Shown: positions 46,211-55,531 of the stretch, piece by piece
How positions within the stretch are numbered: the stretch's first letter is position 1
Layout: each line of letters begins with the position of its first letter
Assembly: GCA_031253995.1 (NCBI GenBank)
Contig: JAIRVG010000026.1
Span: 1-64,000, forward strand
Direction: 5' to 3'
DNA from: Paucimonas sp.
GTDB taxonomy: Bacteria > Pseudomonadota > Gammaproteobacteria > Pseudomonadales > Pseudomonadaceae
DNA length: 64,000 bases
The notes under the pieces: model-generated
The model's input: only the letters and a program-made list of their open reading frames with translations
What the model was told of the DNA's origin: nothing
The model's database searches: none
Translations under genes and position numbers: made by a program

Positions 46211-48196
46211 CTAGCGCACCAGATGCAGATACTGCAAATGCCGCTCGTACTGGTCGAGGATGTCGTTGATGATCTGCTCCTTGCTGTAACCCATCAGGTC
46301 GTAATCCTGGCTACCCTCGGCCAGATGCACCTCGGCGCGGTAGTAACGCCGGTTCTTCAGTTCCTGCGTCCCCAACCCGGCCAGGGCGAACGACGGCGTG
46401 AAGTACCCGCGCATCTGCACCTGATAGAGGAACGGCTGTTCCTCGCCATGACCAATCTTCAGGCTGACATTGTCGTGGCTCGGGTCTTCCTGGGTGATGA
46501 CGCTCAGGCCCTTCTCCGCATACACCTCGGTCACCTCGGCAATCGCCGGGCGCACCACGTCGTCCATGAACCGATACACCTCGTCCCGCGACGGGAAGTG
46601 CACCGCCTGGCTCAGACGCTGGCGCCAGCCGCCCTTGCCGCGGCGCGAGCTGGCGAACGGCGCCAGCGAGTGCATCTGCGCAATCTGCCGCTGCGACTCC
46701 AGGTAGAACGCCTTGTGCAGCCCCCACATCATCGCCAGCAAGATCACCGAGAACGGCAGCGACGTCAGCACCACCGCCGACTTCAGCGAGTCGATGCTGC
46801 CGGCGAACAGCAGTCCGCTGGTCACCAGCGCCGTCATCACGCCCCAGAACACCCGCAGCCAGTTCGGCCCGTCTTCATCAGTGCCGCCGCCCTTGGCCGA
46901 CAGGGTCGAGAGCACCACGGTGCCGGAGTCGGCCGAGGTGACGAAGAACACGAAGCTGATGAACACGGTGATGGCGATCACCGTCTTGCTCCACGGATAG
47001 GTTTCCAGCAGCAGGTACAGGGTCATCGACGGGTTCTGCACGGCGGTGTCGGCCAGCGCGGTCATGCCGTGGTCGAGCACCTGGGTCAGGGCGCTGTTGC
47101 CGAAGATCGACATCCACGCCAGGGTGAAACCCAGCGGGATCAGCAGCACGCCGAAGACGAATTCGCGAATGGTCCGGCCACGGGAAATCCGTGCGATGAA
47201 GAGCCCCACGAACGGCGCCCAGGCGATCCACCAGGCCCAGTAGAACACCGTCCAGTTGCCCAGCCAGTCGTTGGCGCCGTTGTAGGCATACACGTCGAAA
47301 CTCTTGCGCGGCAGCACGGCAAGGTAGTCGCCGAGGTTCTGGATCAGGGTGTTGAACAGGTGCTGCGTCGGGCCGGCGAACAGCACGAACAGCAGCAGCG
47401 CGCAGGCGAGGAACAGGTTGATGTCGGACATCACCCGCACGCCCTTCTCCACCCCGGCCACCGCCACCATCACCGCCGCGCCCATCATCAGGACGATCAG
47501 CGCCACCTGCACCCATTGGGTGTGGGCCACGCCGAACAGGTAGTCGAGGCCGGAATTGAGGTGCAGCACGCCGAAGCCCATGTCGGCACCCAGGCCGAAC
47601 ACCGTGGCGATGATGCCGAAGCCGTCCACCGCATATCCGATCGGCCCGTTGATGCGCTTGCCAATCAGCGGGTACAGCGCCGAACGCAGGGCCAGCGGCA
47701 GGTTGTGGCGGTAGGCGAAATAGGCCAGGGCCATGCCGACGAAGGCGAACACGCCCCAGCCGTGCAGGCCCCAGTGCAGGAACAGCACCTGCATCGCCTG
47801 ACGCCCCGCCTCCACCGTGCCGGCTTCGCCCTGGGGCGGCTGCATCAGGTGGGTCAGGGGTTCGGAGACGCAGAAGAAGAACAGGGTGATGCTGATCCCG
47901 GCGGCGAACAGCATGCCGGCCCAGGACAGGTAGCTGAATTCGGGCTCGTCATGGTCGGCGCCGAGCTTGATCTTGCCGTAGCCGGACAGCGCGGTGACCA
48001 CCACGAACACCAGGTACAGGGTCATGGCCAGCATGTAGTACCAGCCGACGGTGTGTGCCGCCCAGTTCTGCGCGGCCAGCAGCCATTCGCCAGCGGCCTG
48101 GGGGTTGGCGATGACGATCAGGGCGAACAGCAGGATGAAACTGGCGGCGAAGTAGAACACCGGGGGATTCATGCGGATCTTTGACGGGGCATTCAT
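46211..48196 (-). CDS. betT: BCCT-family choline/betaine transporter (BetT-like)
   Basis: 661 residues; twelve membrane segments with the BCCT signature (WAWWIAWAPFVGLFIARISRGRTIREF) and the substrate-site region SYLSWAGMLFAAGISITLFFFCVSEPL. The long cytoplasmic C-terminus (about 510-661) is typical of BetT-type osmosensing choline transporters. ATG 48196 has GGGGTG upstream. Two TTGAAC-type dyads lie in the promoter, suggesting BetI control, hence choline as substrate. Confidence 0.93.
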   Translation of the reverse strand: MNAPSKIRMNPPVFYFAASFILLFALIVIANPQAAGEWLLAAQNWAAHTVGWYYMLAMTLYLVFVVVTALSGYGKIKLGADHDEPEFSYLSWAGMLFAAGISITLFFFCVSEPLTHLMQPPQGEAGTVEAGRQAMQVLFLHWGLHGWGVFAFVGMALAYFAYRHNLPLALRSALYPLIGKRINGPIGYAVDGFGIIATVFGLGADMGFGVLHLNSGLDYLFGVAHTQWVQVALIVLMMGAAVMVAVAGVEKGVRVMSDINLFLACALLLFVLFAGPTQHLFNTLIQNLGDYLAVLPRKSFDVYAYNGANDWLGNWTVFYWAWWIAWAPFVGLFIARISRGRTIREFVFGVLLIPLGFTLAWMSIFGNSALTQVLDHGMTALADTAVQNPSMTLYLLLETYPWSKTVIAITVFISFVFFVTSADSGTVVLSTLSAKGGGTDEDGPNWLRVFWGVMTALVTSGLLFAGSIDSLKSAVVLTSLPFSVILLAMMWGLHKAFYLESQRQIAQMHSLAPFASSRRGKGGWRQRLSQAVHFPSRDEVYRFMDDVVRPAIAEVTEVYAEKGLSVITQEDPSHDNVSLKIGHGEEQPFLYQVQMRGYFTPSFALAGLGTQELKNRRYYRAEVHLAEGSQDYDLMGYSKEQIINDILDQYERHLQYLHLVR

Positions 48197-48232
48197 CGAC
48201 GAAGCACCCCGCAAGACGGGAAAAAGGCGAGG

Positions 48233-48311
48233 TTGAACGGGTTCAGCAAAGGCAGATCCTCCTGTTGAACACCGGCAGCGGACCAGCGTTTTAATTTGAA
48301 CACGCGTTCAA
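48233..48311. promoter_or_regulatory. TTGAAC/GTTCAA dyads upstream of betT
   Basis: TTGAAC-GG-GTTCAG (48233-48246) and TTGAAC-ACGC-GTTCAA (48296-48311), plus a lone TTGAAC near 48265. Similar half-sites are known from BetI boxes in other Gammaproteobacteria as I recall, so they are candidate BetI operators. Confidence 0.5.
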
Positions 48312-48389
48312 GTTAAACATGGAACGGGGGTGGGAGGCGACCTATAGCTGACCATTGGAGTGGGAAATTGCTGATGTTGCACCGCAAAC

Positions 48390-48463
48390 CTGTGGGAGCG
48401 GGTTCACCCGCGATTGCGGTAGTGAATCCACCATCGCCATCGCGGGTGAACCCGCTCCCACAG
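48390..48463. repeat. REP pair of a third type
   Basis: Arms 48390-48413 and 48440-48463 (CTGTGGGAGCGGGTTCACCC type and complement), perfect inverted repeat, just beyond the serine acetyltransferase stop. Confidence 0.88.
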
Positions 48464-48472
48464 GGTCGGCGT

Positions 48473-49405
48473 TTACTTCTGCGCGCCTTCGTCCGACTGC
48501 AGATTGGCCTGGGTGATATTGCTCTGCGCCGGCACATTGCGCGTCAGCCACACGTTGCCGCCAATGGTCGAGCCCTTGCCGATGGTGATCCGCCCGAGAA
48601 TGGTCGCGCCGGCATAGATCACCACGTCGTCCTCGACGATCGGGTGCCGCGGGTGACCCTTCTGCAGCTTGCCGCACTCGTCCTCGGGGAAGCGCTTGGC
48701 GCCCAGGGTGACGTGCTGGTAGATGCGCACCCGCTCGCCGATGATCGCGGTCTCGCCGATCACCACGCCGGTGCCGTGGTCGATGAAGAAGCTCGGGCCG
48801 ATCTGCGCGCCCGGGTGGATGTCGATGCCGGTGATGGAATGCGCCAGCTCCGAGCTGATCCGCGCCAGCAGCGGCAATCCGGCGCGATACAGGTGGTGCG
48901 CCAGGCGGTGGTGGATGATCGCCAGCACGCCGGGGTAGCACAGCAGCACCTCATCGACGCTGCGCGCCGCCGGGTCGCCGTGGAAGGCGGCCAGCACGTC
49001 GGTATCCAGCAGCACGCGCATGGCCGGCAGGGCCGCGGCGAATTCCTGGATCAGGCGCAAGGCCGTGGCGTCGACCTCGCTGGCGTCCTGGTTGTCATGC
49101 CGCGCGGCGTAGCGCAGTTCCAGGCGCGCCTGGGCCAGCAGCGCGGTCAGCGCCGAGTCGAGGGTGTGGCCGACGTAGAAGTCCTCGCTTTCCTCGCGCA
49201 GGTCCACCGGCCCCAGGCGCATCGGGAACAACGCACCACACAGCTGTTCGAGGATGTGCTTGATGGCCTCGCGCGACGGCAGCTCGCGTCCGCCCTGTTC
49301 GCCGCTGCTGCGGCCATTGCGGGTGCGCCACTGGTCGCGGGCCGCACGCAGCTGGCCGACGATGGAGTGAAGTTGCCAATGCCCGGATTGCGCGTTGTCG
49401 CTCAC
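48473..49405 (-). CDS. cysE: Serine O-acetyltransferase, EpsC-type
   Basis: 310 residues. Makes O-acetylserine for cysteine synthesis. N-terminal helical domain, then left-handed hexapeptide-repeat helix with the catalytic His segments DIHPGAQIGPSFFIDHGTGVVIGETAIIG and HPIVEDDVVIYAGATILGRITIG. The long form with an EpsC-like C-terminus is common in Pseudomonas. Start at GTG 49405 with GGAGAA at 6 bp; the frame is open further upstream with no family similarity. Close to dcyD-tcy, a cysteine/cystine neighbourhood. Confidence 0.92.
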   Translation of the reverse strand: MSDNAQSGHWQLHSIVGQLRAARDQWRTRNGRSSGEQGGRELPSREAIKHILEQLCGALFPMRLGPVDLREESEDFYVGHTLDSALTALLAQARLELRYAARHDNQDASEVDATALRLIQEFAAALPAMRVLLDTDVLAAFHGDPAARSVDEVLLCYPGVLAIIHHRLAHHLYRAGLPLLARISSELAHSITGIDIHPGAQIGPSFFIDHGTGVVIGETAIIGERVRIYQHVTLGAKRFPEDECGKLQKGHPRHPIVEDDVVIYAGATILGRITIGKGSTIGGNVWLTRNVPAQSNITQANLQSDEGAQK

Positions 49406-49568
49406 GGTTGTTTCTCCTGCTCGGCGGCATGGGACTGGAAGGGGAAATGCCGCTCTCTTGAGCGAGCACTGTACGACATTGGCCGGGGGTGGAAAAAATA
49501 ACGGTTTATGCCTGTTGGCTATATGTAGGGCATAAGCCACAACGGACCGCTTTGCGCTCCCCGCGCGG

Positions 49569-49591
49569 CAGGAGCGAGCTTGCTCGCGAAG
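49569..49591. repeat. Single REP-like palindrome of a fourth type
   Basis: CAGGAGCGAGCTTGCTCGCGAAG contains the palindrome CGAGCTTGCTCG, a known REP style in Pseudomonas. It is solitary and lies 44 bp before dcyD. Confidence 0.7.
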
Positions 49592-49634
49592 GGCCGTCTG
49601 CCTATGCTCGAATTTTCCTACAGCGACTTCCCCC

Positions 49635-50633
49635 ATGATCGAACGACAGCTAAACCGCTTCAATCGACTGGAACTGCTCGGCGCCCCGACCCCGCTGGAA
49701 AAGGCCCGGCGTCTCAGCGAGTGGGCCGGCCGCGAGATCCACCTCAAGCGCGACGACCTCACGCCCCTCGCCCTCGGCGGCAACAAGCTGCGCAAACTCG
49801 AATACCTCGCCGCCGATGCCCTGGCCAAGGGGGCCGACACCCTGGTCACCGCCGGCGCGATCCAGTCCAACCATGTGCGCCAGACCGCCGCCCTCGCCGC
49901 CCGTCTCGGCCTGGGCTGCGTGGCGCTGCTGGAAAACCCCATCGGTACCGATTCGGCCAGCTACCTGGACAACGGCAACCGCCTGCTGCTCGACCTGTTC
50001 GACGCCAAGGTGGAACTGGTGGACAACCTCGACAACGCCGACGAACAACTCCAGGCCCTGGCCGTGCGCCTGCACGCCAGCGGCCGCAAGCCCTACCTGG
50101 TGCCCATCGGCGGCTCCAACGCCCTCGGCGCCCTGGGCTACGTGCGCGCCGGCCTGGAACTGGCCGAACAGATCGAACACAGTGGCCAGCGCTTCGCCGG
50201 CGTCGTGCTCGCCTCCGGCAGCGCCGGCACCCATGCCGGGCTGGCCCTGGCGCTGGCCGAACGGCTGCCGGACCTGCCCGTGATCGGCATCACCGTGTCG
50301 CGCAGCGAGGAAGCACAGAAACCCAAGGTGCAGGCCCTGGCCGAGCGTACCGCCGAGCTGCTGGACATCCGGATGCCGGACGCTTTCAACGTGCAGTTGT
50401 GGGACGAGTACTACGCGCCACGCTACGGCGAAGCCAACGCCGGCGGCCTGGCGGCTGTGCGCCTGCTGGCCAGCCAGGAAGGCGTCCTGCTGGACCCGGT
50501 GTACACCGGCAAGGCCATGGCCGGCCTGCTCGACGGCATCGCCCGGCAGCGCTTCGACGAGGGTCCGCTGATTTTTCTGCACACGGGCGGGGCGCCGGCA
50601 TTATTCGCCTACCCTGATGTCTACAAACGTTGA
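49635..50633 (+). CDS. dcyD: D-cysteine desulfhydrase
   Basis: 332 residues, PLP fold type II (ACC deaminase/D-cysteine desulfhydrase family): [21 protein letters not shown] contains the Schiff-base Lys, [13 protein letters not shown] and [14 protein letters not shown] are the other signature loops. Converts D-cysteine to pyruvate, H2S and ammonia. Precedes the cystine importer tcyJLN as in E. coli. ATG 49635 ([20 protein letters not shown]). Confidence 0.92.
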   Translation: MIERQLNRFNRLELLGAPTPLEKARRLSEWAGREIHLKRDDLTPLALGGNKLRKLEYLAADALAKGADTLVTAGAIQSNHVRQTAALAARLGLGCVALLENPIGTDSASYLDNGNRLLLDLFDAKVELVDNLDNADEQLQALAVRLHASGRKPYLVPIGGSNALGALGYVRAGLELAEQIEHSGQRFAGVVLASGSAGTHAGLALALAERLPDLPVIGITVSRSEEAQKPKVQALAERTAELLDIRMPDAFNVQLWDEYYAPRYGEANAGGLAAVRLLASQEGVLLDPVYTGKAMAGLLDGIARQRFDEGPLIFLHTGGAPALFAYPDVYKR

Positions 50634-50750
50634 ATCAGGTGCGGCCTTATAGCGCCAAAAAATATATAAAAAGATTCTTTTATTATTTTTGAAGCTAAAG
50701 GCCGCGCCCTATAGTCACCACCACTTTCACAACAAGACTGGGGACAGGGC
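50634..50750 (+). promoter_or_regulatory. AT-rich control region upstream of tcyJ
   Basis: 117 bp with an AT-rich core; the dyad ATAAAA-AGATTC-TTTTAT (about 50666-50683) and a TATAGT hexamer near 50712 are the visible elements. The ATTCTTTT string matches those before lsfA and the porin. Confidence 0.4.
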
Positions 50751-51551
50751 ATGACGATTTCCGTTTTCACCAAGCGCATTTTCGCTGTCGGCGCCGGCCT
50801 CGTGCTGGGGGCCAGCCTGCTCGGCCAGGCCGTTGCCGGCGAGCAACTGCAAACCATCAAGGACAAGGGCGTGATCAACATCGGCCTGGAAGGCACCTAC
50901 CCGCCTTTCAGCTTCGTCGATGAAAACGGCAAGCTCGCCGGCTTCGAGGTCGAGCTGTCCGAGGCCCTGGCGCAGAAACTCGGGGTCAAGGCCAAGGTGC
51001 AACCGACCAAGTGGGACGGCATTCTCGCCGCCCTGGAGTCCAAGCGACTGGACGCGGTGATCAACCAGGTGACCATCTCCGACGAGCGCAAGAAGAAGTA
51101 CGACTTCTCCGAGCCCTACACCGTTTCCGGCATCCAGGCGCTGATCCTGAAGAAAAAGGCCGCCGACCTGAAGATCAACGCCGCCGCCGACCTGGCCGGC
51201 AAGAAAGTCGGCGTGGGCCTGGGCACCAACTACGAGCAATGGGTGAAAAAGGAAGTCCCGCAGGCTGACGTGCGCACCTACGAGGATGACCCGAGCAAGT
51301 TCGCCGACCTGCGCAACGGCCGCATCGACGCGATCCTGATCGACCGCCTGGCCGCCCTGGAATATGCCCAGAAAGCCAAGGACACCGAACTGGCCGGCGC
51401 CGCCTTCTCGCGCCTGGAGTCCGGCGTGGCCCTGCGCAAGGGCGAACCGGAGCTGCTCGCGGCGATCAACAAGGCGCTGGACGAACTGCGCGCTGACGGC
51501 ACGCTGACCAAGCTGTCCGAGAAATACTTCGGTGCCGACGTCACCAAATGA
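50751..51551 (+). CDS. tcyJ: Cystine ABC transporter substrate-binding protein
   Basis: 266 residues, signal peptide about 1-29, SBP_bac_3 fold with GVINIGLEGTYPPFSFVDENGKLAGFEVEL and DAVINQVTISDERKKKYDFSEPYTVSG. Orthologue of FliY/TcyJ, which binds L-cystine. The stop overlaps the tcyL start (ATGA). GGGG precedes the ATG loosely. Confidence 0.93.
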   Translation: MTISVFTKRIFAVGAGLVLGASLLGQAVAGEQLQTIKDKGVINIGLEGTYPPFSFVDENGKLAGFEVELSEALAQKLGVKAKVQPTKWDGILAALESKRLDAVINQVTISDERKKKYDFSEPYTVSGIQALILKKKAADLKINAAADLAGKKVGVGLGTNYEQWVKKEVPQADVRTYEDDPSKFADLRNGRIDAILIDRLAALEYAQKAKDTELAGAAFSRLESGVALRKGEPELLAAINKALDELRADGTLTKLSEKYFGADVTK

Positions 51552-52222
51552 TCGCTGAAAGCCTGCAACTCGTTGCCGACTCCACGCCCTTCCTGCTGAA
51601 GGGCGCTGGCTACACGGTGCTGCTCAGTGTCGGCGGCATGTTCTTCGGCCTGGTGCTGGGCTTTGCCCTGGCGCTGATGCGCTTGTCGAAGATCCTGCCG
51701 CTGGACTGGCTGGCACGCATCTACGTCTCCTTCTTCCGCGGCACGCCGCTGCTGGTGCAGTTGTTCGTGATCTATTTCGGCCTGCCGCAGATCGGCATCG
51801 AGCTCGATCCGATCCCGGCCTCGCTGATCGGCCTGTCGCTGAACATGGCCGCGTACATCTGCGAGATCCTCCGTGCGGCGATTTCCTCCATCGACCGTGG
51901 CCAGTGGGAAGCCGCCGCCAGCATCGGCATGACCCGCACCCAGGCGATGCGCCGGGCGATCCTGCCGCAGGCGCTGCGCACCGCCCTGCCGCCGCTGGGC
52001 AACAGCTTCATCTCGCTGGTCAAGGACACCGCCCTGGCGGCGACCATCCAGGTCCCCGAGCTGTTCCGCCAGGCCCAACTGATTACCGCGCGCACCTTCG
52101 AAGTGTTCACCATGTACCTGGCGGTGGCGGTCATCTACTGGATTCTCTGCAGCGTCCTCGCGCACTTCCAGCACCGCATGGAAGCGCGGGTCAACCGTCA
52201 TGACCAGGAGCCGCAGCGATGA
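51548..52222 (+). CDS. tcyL: Cystine ABC transporter permease
   Basis: 224 residues, HisM/GlnP-type permease with five membrane segments and the EAA loop EAAASIGMTRTQAMRRAILPQALR, PLGNSFISLVKDTALA. Orthologue of YecS. Overlaps both neighbours by four bases, so tcyJLN is translated as one unit. Confidence 0.93.
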   Translation: MIAESLQLVADSTPFLLKGAGYTVLLSVGGMFFGLVLGFALALMRLSKILPLDWLARIYVSFFRGTPLLVQLFVIYFGLPQIGIELDPIPASLIGLSLNMAAYICEILRAAISSIDRGQWEAAASIGMTRTQAMRRAILPQALRTALPPLGNSFISLVKDTALAATIQVPELFRQAQLITARTFEVFTMYLAVAVIYWILCSVLAHFQHRMEARVNRHDQEPQR

Positions 52223-52965
52223 TCCGCGTGCAACGCCTGAACAAGCAGTTCAACGGCCAGGCCGTGCTCAAGGACATCGACCTCAGCGTCGAGCCTGGCG
52301 AGGTGATCGCCATCATCGGCCCCAGCGGCTCGGGCAAGACCACCTTCCTGCGCTGCCTCAACCTGCTGGAAACCCCGGACAGCGGCCTGATCCAGGTCGG
52401 CGACGTGGAGATCGACGCCAGCCGCCCGCTCAAGCAGCAGGGCGGGCTGATCCGGCGGCTGCGCCAGCAGGTGGGTTTCGTGTTCCAGAACTTCAACCTG
52501 TTCCCCCACCGCACCGCGCTGGAGAACGTGATCGAAGGCCCGCTGGTGGTGAAGAAGACGCCCCGCGAAAGGGCCGAGGCGCTGGGTCGGCAGTTGCTGG
52601 CCAAGGTCGGCCTGGCCGGCAAGGAAGACTCATACCCACGGCGCCTGTCCGGTGGCCAGCAGCAACGGGTAGCGATCGCCCGGGCCCTGGCGATGGAGCC
52701 GGAAGTGATCCTGTTCGACGAGCCCACTTCGGCCCTCGATCCGGAGCTGGTCGGCGAAGTATTGGCGACCATCCGCGGCCTGGCCGAGGAGAAGCGCACC
52801 ATGATCATCGTCACCCACGAGATGAACTTCGCCCGCGACGTGGCCAACCGGGTGATCTTCTTCGACAAGGGGGTGATCGTGGAGCAGAACGAAGCCAAGG
52901 CGCTGTTCGCCAATCCGCAGCATGAACGGACCCGGCAGTTCCTCGGCAAGATCCTTGGTGGTTGA
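52219..52965 (+). CDS. tcyN: Cystine ABC transporter ATP-binding protein
   Basis: 248 residues: Walker A GPSGSGKT, Q-loop VFQNFNLFPHRT, signature LSGGQQQRVAIARALAM, Walker B VILFDEPTSALDPE and H-loop THE. Polar-amino-acid type ATPase, orthologue of YecC. Closes the dcyD-tcyJLN block. Confidence 0.94.
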   Translation: MIRVQRLNKQFNGQAVLKDIDLSVEPGEVIAIIGPSGSGKTTFLRCLNLLETPDSGLIQVGDVEIDASRPLKQQGGLIRRLRQQVGFVFQNFNLFPHRTALENVIEGPLVVKKTPRERAEALGRQLLAKVGLAGKEDSYPRRLSGGQQQRVAIARALAMEPEVILFDEPTSALDPELVGEVLATIRGLAEEKRTMIIVTHEMNFARDVANRVIFFDKGVIVEQNEAKALFANPQHERTRQFLGKILGG

Positions 52966-53027
52966 GGGCCTGCCCCAAGGTACGCGTAGAGCATTCGACC
53001 TGCGTCTTCGGGCACAATGCCAGTAGT

Positions 53028-53047
53028 GATTCGCATTACTGCGAATC
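53028..53047. promoter_or_regulatory. 8-bp-arm inverted repeat before the transglutaminase-like gene
   Basis: GATTCGCA-TTAC-TGCGAATC, perfect arms, 31 bp before ATG 53079. Position suits an operator or a leader hairpin. Confidence 0.5.
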
Positions 53048-53078
53048 AGCCCTGGAATCGTCTGCAAGAAGGATCTCT

Positions 53079-54938
53079 ATGAAGTGGCTCGTTTCACGCC
53101 CGGCGCATTGGCTGGGCCTTCTGGTCTGCCTGCTCACCCTGAACCTGGCCCAGGCCGCCGAGGACGGCGGCGACAGGTCGGTCACGGTGGAAAAGGACGC
53201 CCGCCATTACCGCGTGCAAACCGATGGCAGCTACGACCTGCGCCATGAACTGGTCTTCCAGATCGAGGAAGAACGCGCAATCAAGACCACCGCGCAACAG
53301 TCCCTGCCCTACAACCGTACCCTGGAAACCCTTGAGGTGATCGAGGCGTACACGCAGAAGCCCGACGGCCGCAAGGTGACCGTCAGCGCCGAGCAGATCA
53401 AGGAACAGCAGCAACAAGCCTCGGCCGATGCGCCGATGTTCCTCGACAGCCTGGTCAAGGTGGTGATCTTCCCGGAAGTGGCAGTGGGCGACCGTCTGGT
53501 CCTGACCTACCAGCGCCACCGCAATACCGCGCTGTTCCCCGGCCAGTTCGAGGACACGGTATTCCCCTATATCTACCCGGTACGCCAGATGAGCGTGGTC
53601 TACGACTTGCCCGCCGACCTGGCGCTGCATGCCGATGACCGCGACTTCAAGCCATCCACCCCGGCCGCAGGCAGCGGGCGCAAGGTCTGGCGCTGGGACT
53701 ACCAGCACGACGCACAACCGCGGGCAGAAATAGGCTCAGTGTCCTACGCCGACTACGGTCAGTACCTGGCAGTCTCGACCTTCGCCGACTACGCCGCCTT
53801 CGCCAAGGCCTACGCGGCGCGCTCGCAGTTCGAGGTCACCCCGGCCATCGCCGAACTGGCGAAATCCCTTACCGCCGAGGTCAAGGACCCTCGCGCCAAG
53901 GCCCTGGTGCTGAGCGACTGGGTACGCAAGAACGTACGCTTCGTCGCCGTCTATATCGGTGCCGGCGGCGTGGTGCCGCATGCCGCCGAGACCGTGCTGA
54001 ACAACCGCTACGGCGACTGCAAGGACCACGTGGCCCTGCTCGGCGCGCTGCTGGCGGCGGTGGATATCCACAGCACGCCGGCGCTGATCAACCTGGGCAA
54101 TGCCTACCAGTTGCCGAAGGTGCCGACCCTCGGCGTGATCAACCATGCCATCACCTACATCCCGAGCCTGGACCTGTACCTCGACCCGACCATGAAGGCC
54201 ATCGCCGCCGGTTTCCTGCCGCTGCCGGACATGGACAAGCCCGTGGTGCTGATCGCTTCCGCCAGCCTGGGCCACACGCCGAAGACCCAGGCCAACAGCG
54301 TGAAGAGCCGCACTACCTTCAGCATCAATGAAAACGGCGAGGCGGACTTCAGCAACGATTCGGACATCCAGGGCTGGGGCGCCGAGCTGAACCGCTACGG
54401 CCTGCGCAACATGGCGCCGGGCGAGCGCGACATGCTGGTGCAGCGCATCCTCAGCACCTACAACCAGTCCGGCAATGGCCGCGTCGAAGGCAAGAAACTG
54501 GACAAGCAGGGCCATGTCTTCCAGCTGAAGATCAACGGCCACTCGCGCAACCTGGTCAACCTGCCGGGCCCGATCGGCGTGCCGACCCTGAGCAGCTTCG
54601 CCGGCGGTATCGCGCAGAACGCCCAGGGCTTCGTCAGCGAGAAGTCGCGCAAGCAGGCGTTCCTCTGCGTGTCGAGCCTGACCGAGGAAGAGGCGCGCTT
54701 CGACTTCCCGGCCCAGGTGCAGATCATCGCCACGCCCAAACCGGTGTCGCTGAAGGCGGAAAACCTGGAATACAGCGCCGACTACCGCCGCGAGGGCAAC
54801 AGCGTGGTGGTGACCCGGCGCATGGATTTCCGCAACGCCGGCTCGACCTGCACCCCTGAGCAGTTGCGCACCCTGATGCCGACCGTGGAAGCGCTGCTGC
54901 GCGACCTCAACAGCCAGGTGATCGTCCAGCAGGGCTGA
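53079..54938 (+). CDS. Secreted DUF3857/transglutaminase-like protein
   Basis: 619 residues with a signal peptide (about 1-26, LNLAQAAE). A DUF3857-type beta domain (about 35-220) precedes a transglutaminase-like core with an intact Cys-His-Asp set: Cys314 in NNRYGDCKDHV, His356 in INHAITY and Asp369 in LYLDPT. The C-terminal part (about 400-619) is beta-rich. Such proteins are periplasmic and of unknown substrate, thought to act as peptidases or crosslinkers. AAGGATC is the ribosome site; 5' extension into tcyN is rejected. Confidence 0.88.
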   Translation: MKWLVSRPAHWLGLLVCLLTLNLAQAAEDGGDRSVTVEKDARHYRVQTDGSYDLRHELVFQIEEERAIKTTAQQSLPYNRTLETLEVIEAYTQKPDGRKVTVSAEQIKEQQQQASADAPMFLDSLVKVVIFPEVAVGDRLVLTYQRHRNTALFPGQFEDTVFPYIYPVRQMSVVYDLPADLALHADDRDFKPSTPAAGSGRKVWRWDYQHDAQPRAEIGSVSYADYGQYLAVSTFADYAAFAKAYAARSQFEVTPAIAELAKSLTAEVKDPRAKALVLSDWVRKNVRFVAVYIGAGGVVPHAAETVLNNRYGDCKDHVALLGALLAAVDIHSTPALINLGNAYQLPKVPTLGVINHAITYIPSLDLYLDPTMKAIAAGFLPLPDMDKPVVLIASASLGHTPKTQANSVKSRTTFSINENGEADFSNDSDIQGWGAELNRYGLRNMAPGERDMLVQRILSTYNQSGNGRVEGKKLDKQGHVFQLKINGHSRNLVNLPGPIGVPTLSSFAGGIAQNAQGFVSEKSRKQAFLCVSSLTEEEARFDFPAQVQIIATPKPVSLKAENLEYSADYRREGNSVVVTRRMDFRNAGSTCTPEQLRTLMPTVEALLRDLNSQVIVQQG

Positions 54939-55086
54939 AACCGGACGGGCAACGCGAAAAAAATGTGGCCATGACGTTTTTCAATGGCGTCGATGCCGCA
55001 ATCCGCCTTGCCCGATTCCGCGCCGTGCACGATTCTTGAGGGTATCTGCCGTTACAACAACCAACCCCCCATGCAGAGGGCCCGCA

Positions 55087-55527
55087 ATGAAAACCGTGGC
55101 ACAGCTATTGAAGTTGAAGGCGCAGCACGCGCAGCAGGTCTACACCATCGCCCCGAACCAGACCGTGCTGGAAGCCCTGAAGGTCATGGCGGAAACGAAC
55201 GTCGGCGCGCTGCCGGTGGTCGAGGGCGGTCGTGTGGTGGGGATCGTCAGTGAACGCGACTACGCGCGCAAGATGGTGCTCCAGGGGCGCTCATCGGCGG
55301 GCACCGAGGTGCGCAAGATCATGAGTTCGCCGGTGATCACCGTCGACTCGCACCAGAGCGTCGAGACCTGCATGAGCATGATGACCAACAGCCACCTGCG
55401 CCACCTGCCGGTGGTGGAGGACGGGCAGCTGATCGGCCTGCTGTCGATCGGCGACCTGGTGAAGGAATCCATCGCCGCGCAGGCCGAGCTGATTCGTCAG
55501 CTGGAAGGCTATATTCGCGGCGACTGA
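55087..55527 (+). CDS. Two-CBS-domain protein
   Basis: 146 residues made of two CBS domains (TIAPNQTVLEALKVMAETNVGALPVV..., about 18-72, and SSPVITVDSHQSVETCMSMMTNSHLRHLPVV..., about 82-135). Stand-alone CBS pairs bind adenosine ligands and act as sensors. AGAGG precedes ATG 55087. Target enzyme unknown. Confidence 0.92.
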   Translation: MKTVAQLLKLKAQHAQQVYTIAPNQTVLEALKVMAETNVGALPVVEGGRVVGIVSERDYARKMVLQGRSSAGTEVRKIMSSPVITVDSHQSVETCMSMMTNSHLRHLPVVEDGQLIGLLSIGDLVKESIAAQAELIRQLEGYIRGD

Positions 55528-55531
55528 CCGT

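Noticed and set aside
46199..48184. 661-codon plus-strand open frame opposite betT
   Set aside because: His/Gln/Arg-rich low-complexity translation with no start signal; antisense shadow of the transporter.
53028..53047. Fur or Zur box
   Set aside because: Arms do not match the Fur (GATAATGATAAT) or Zur consensus patterns I know.
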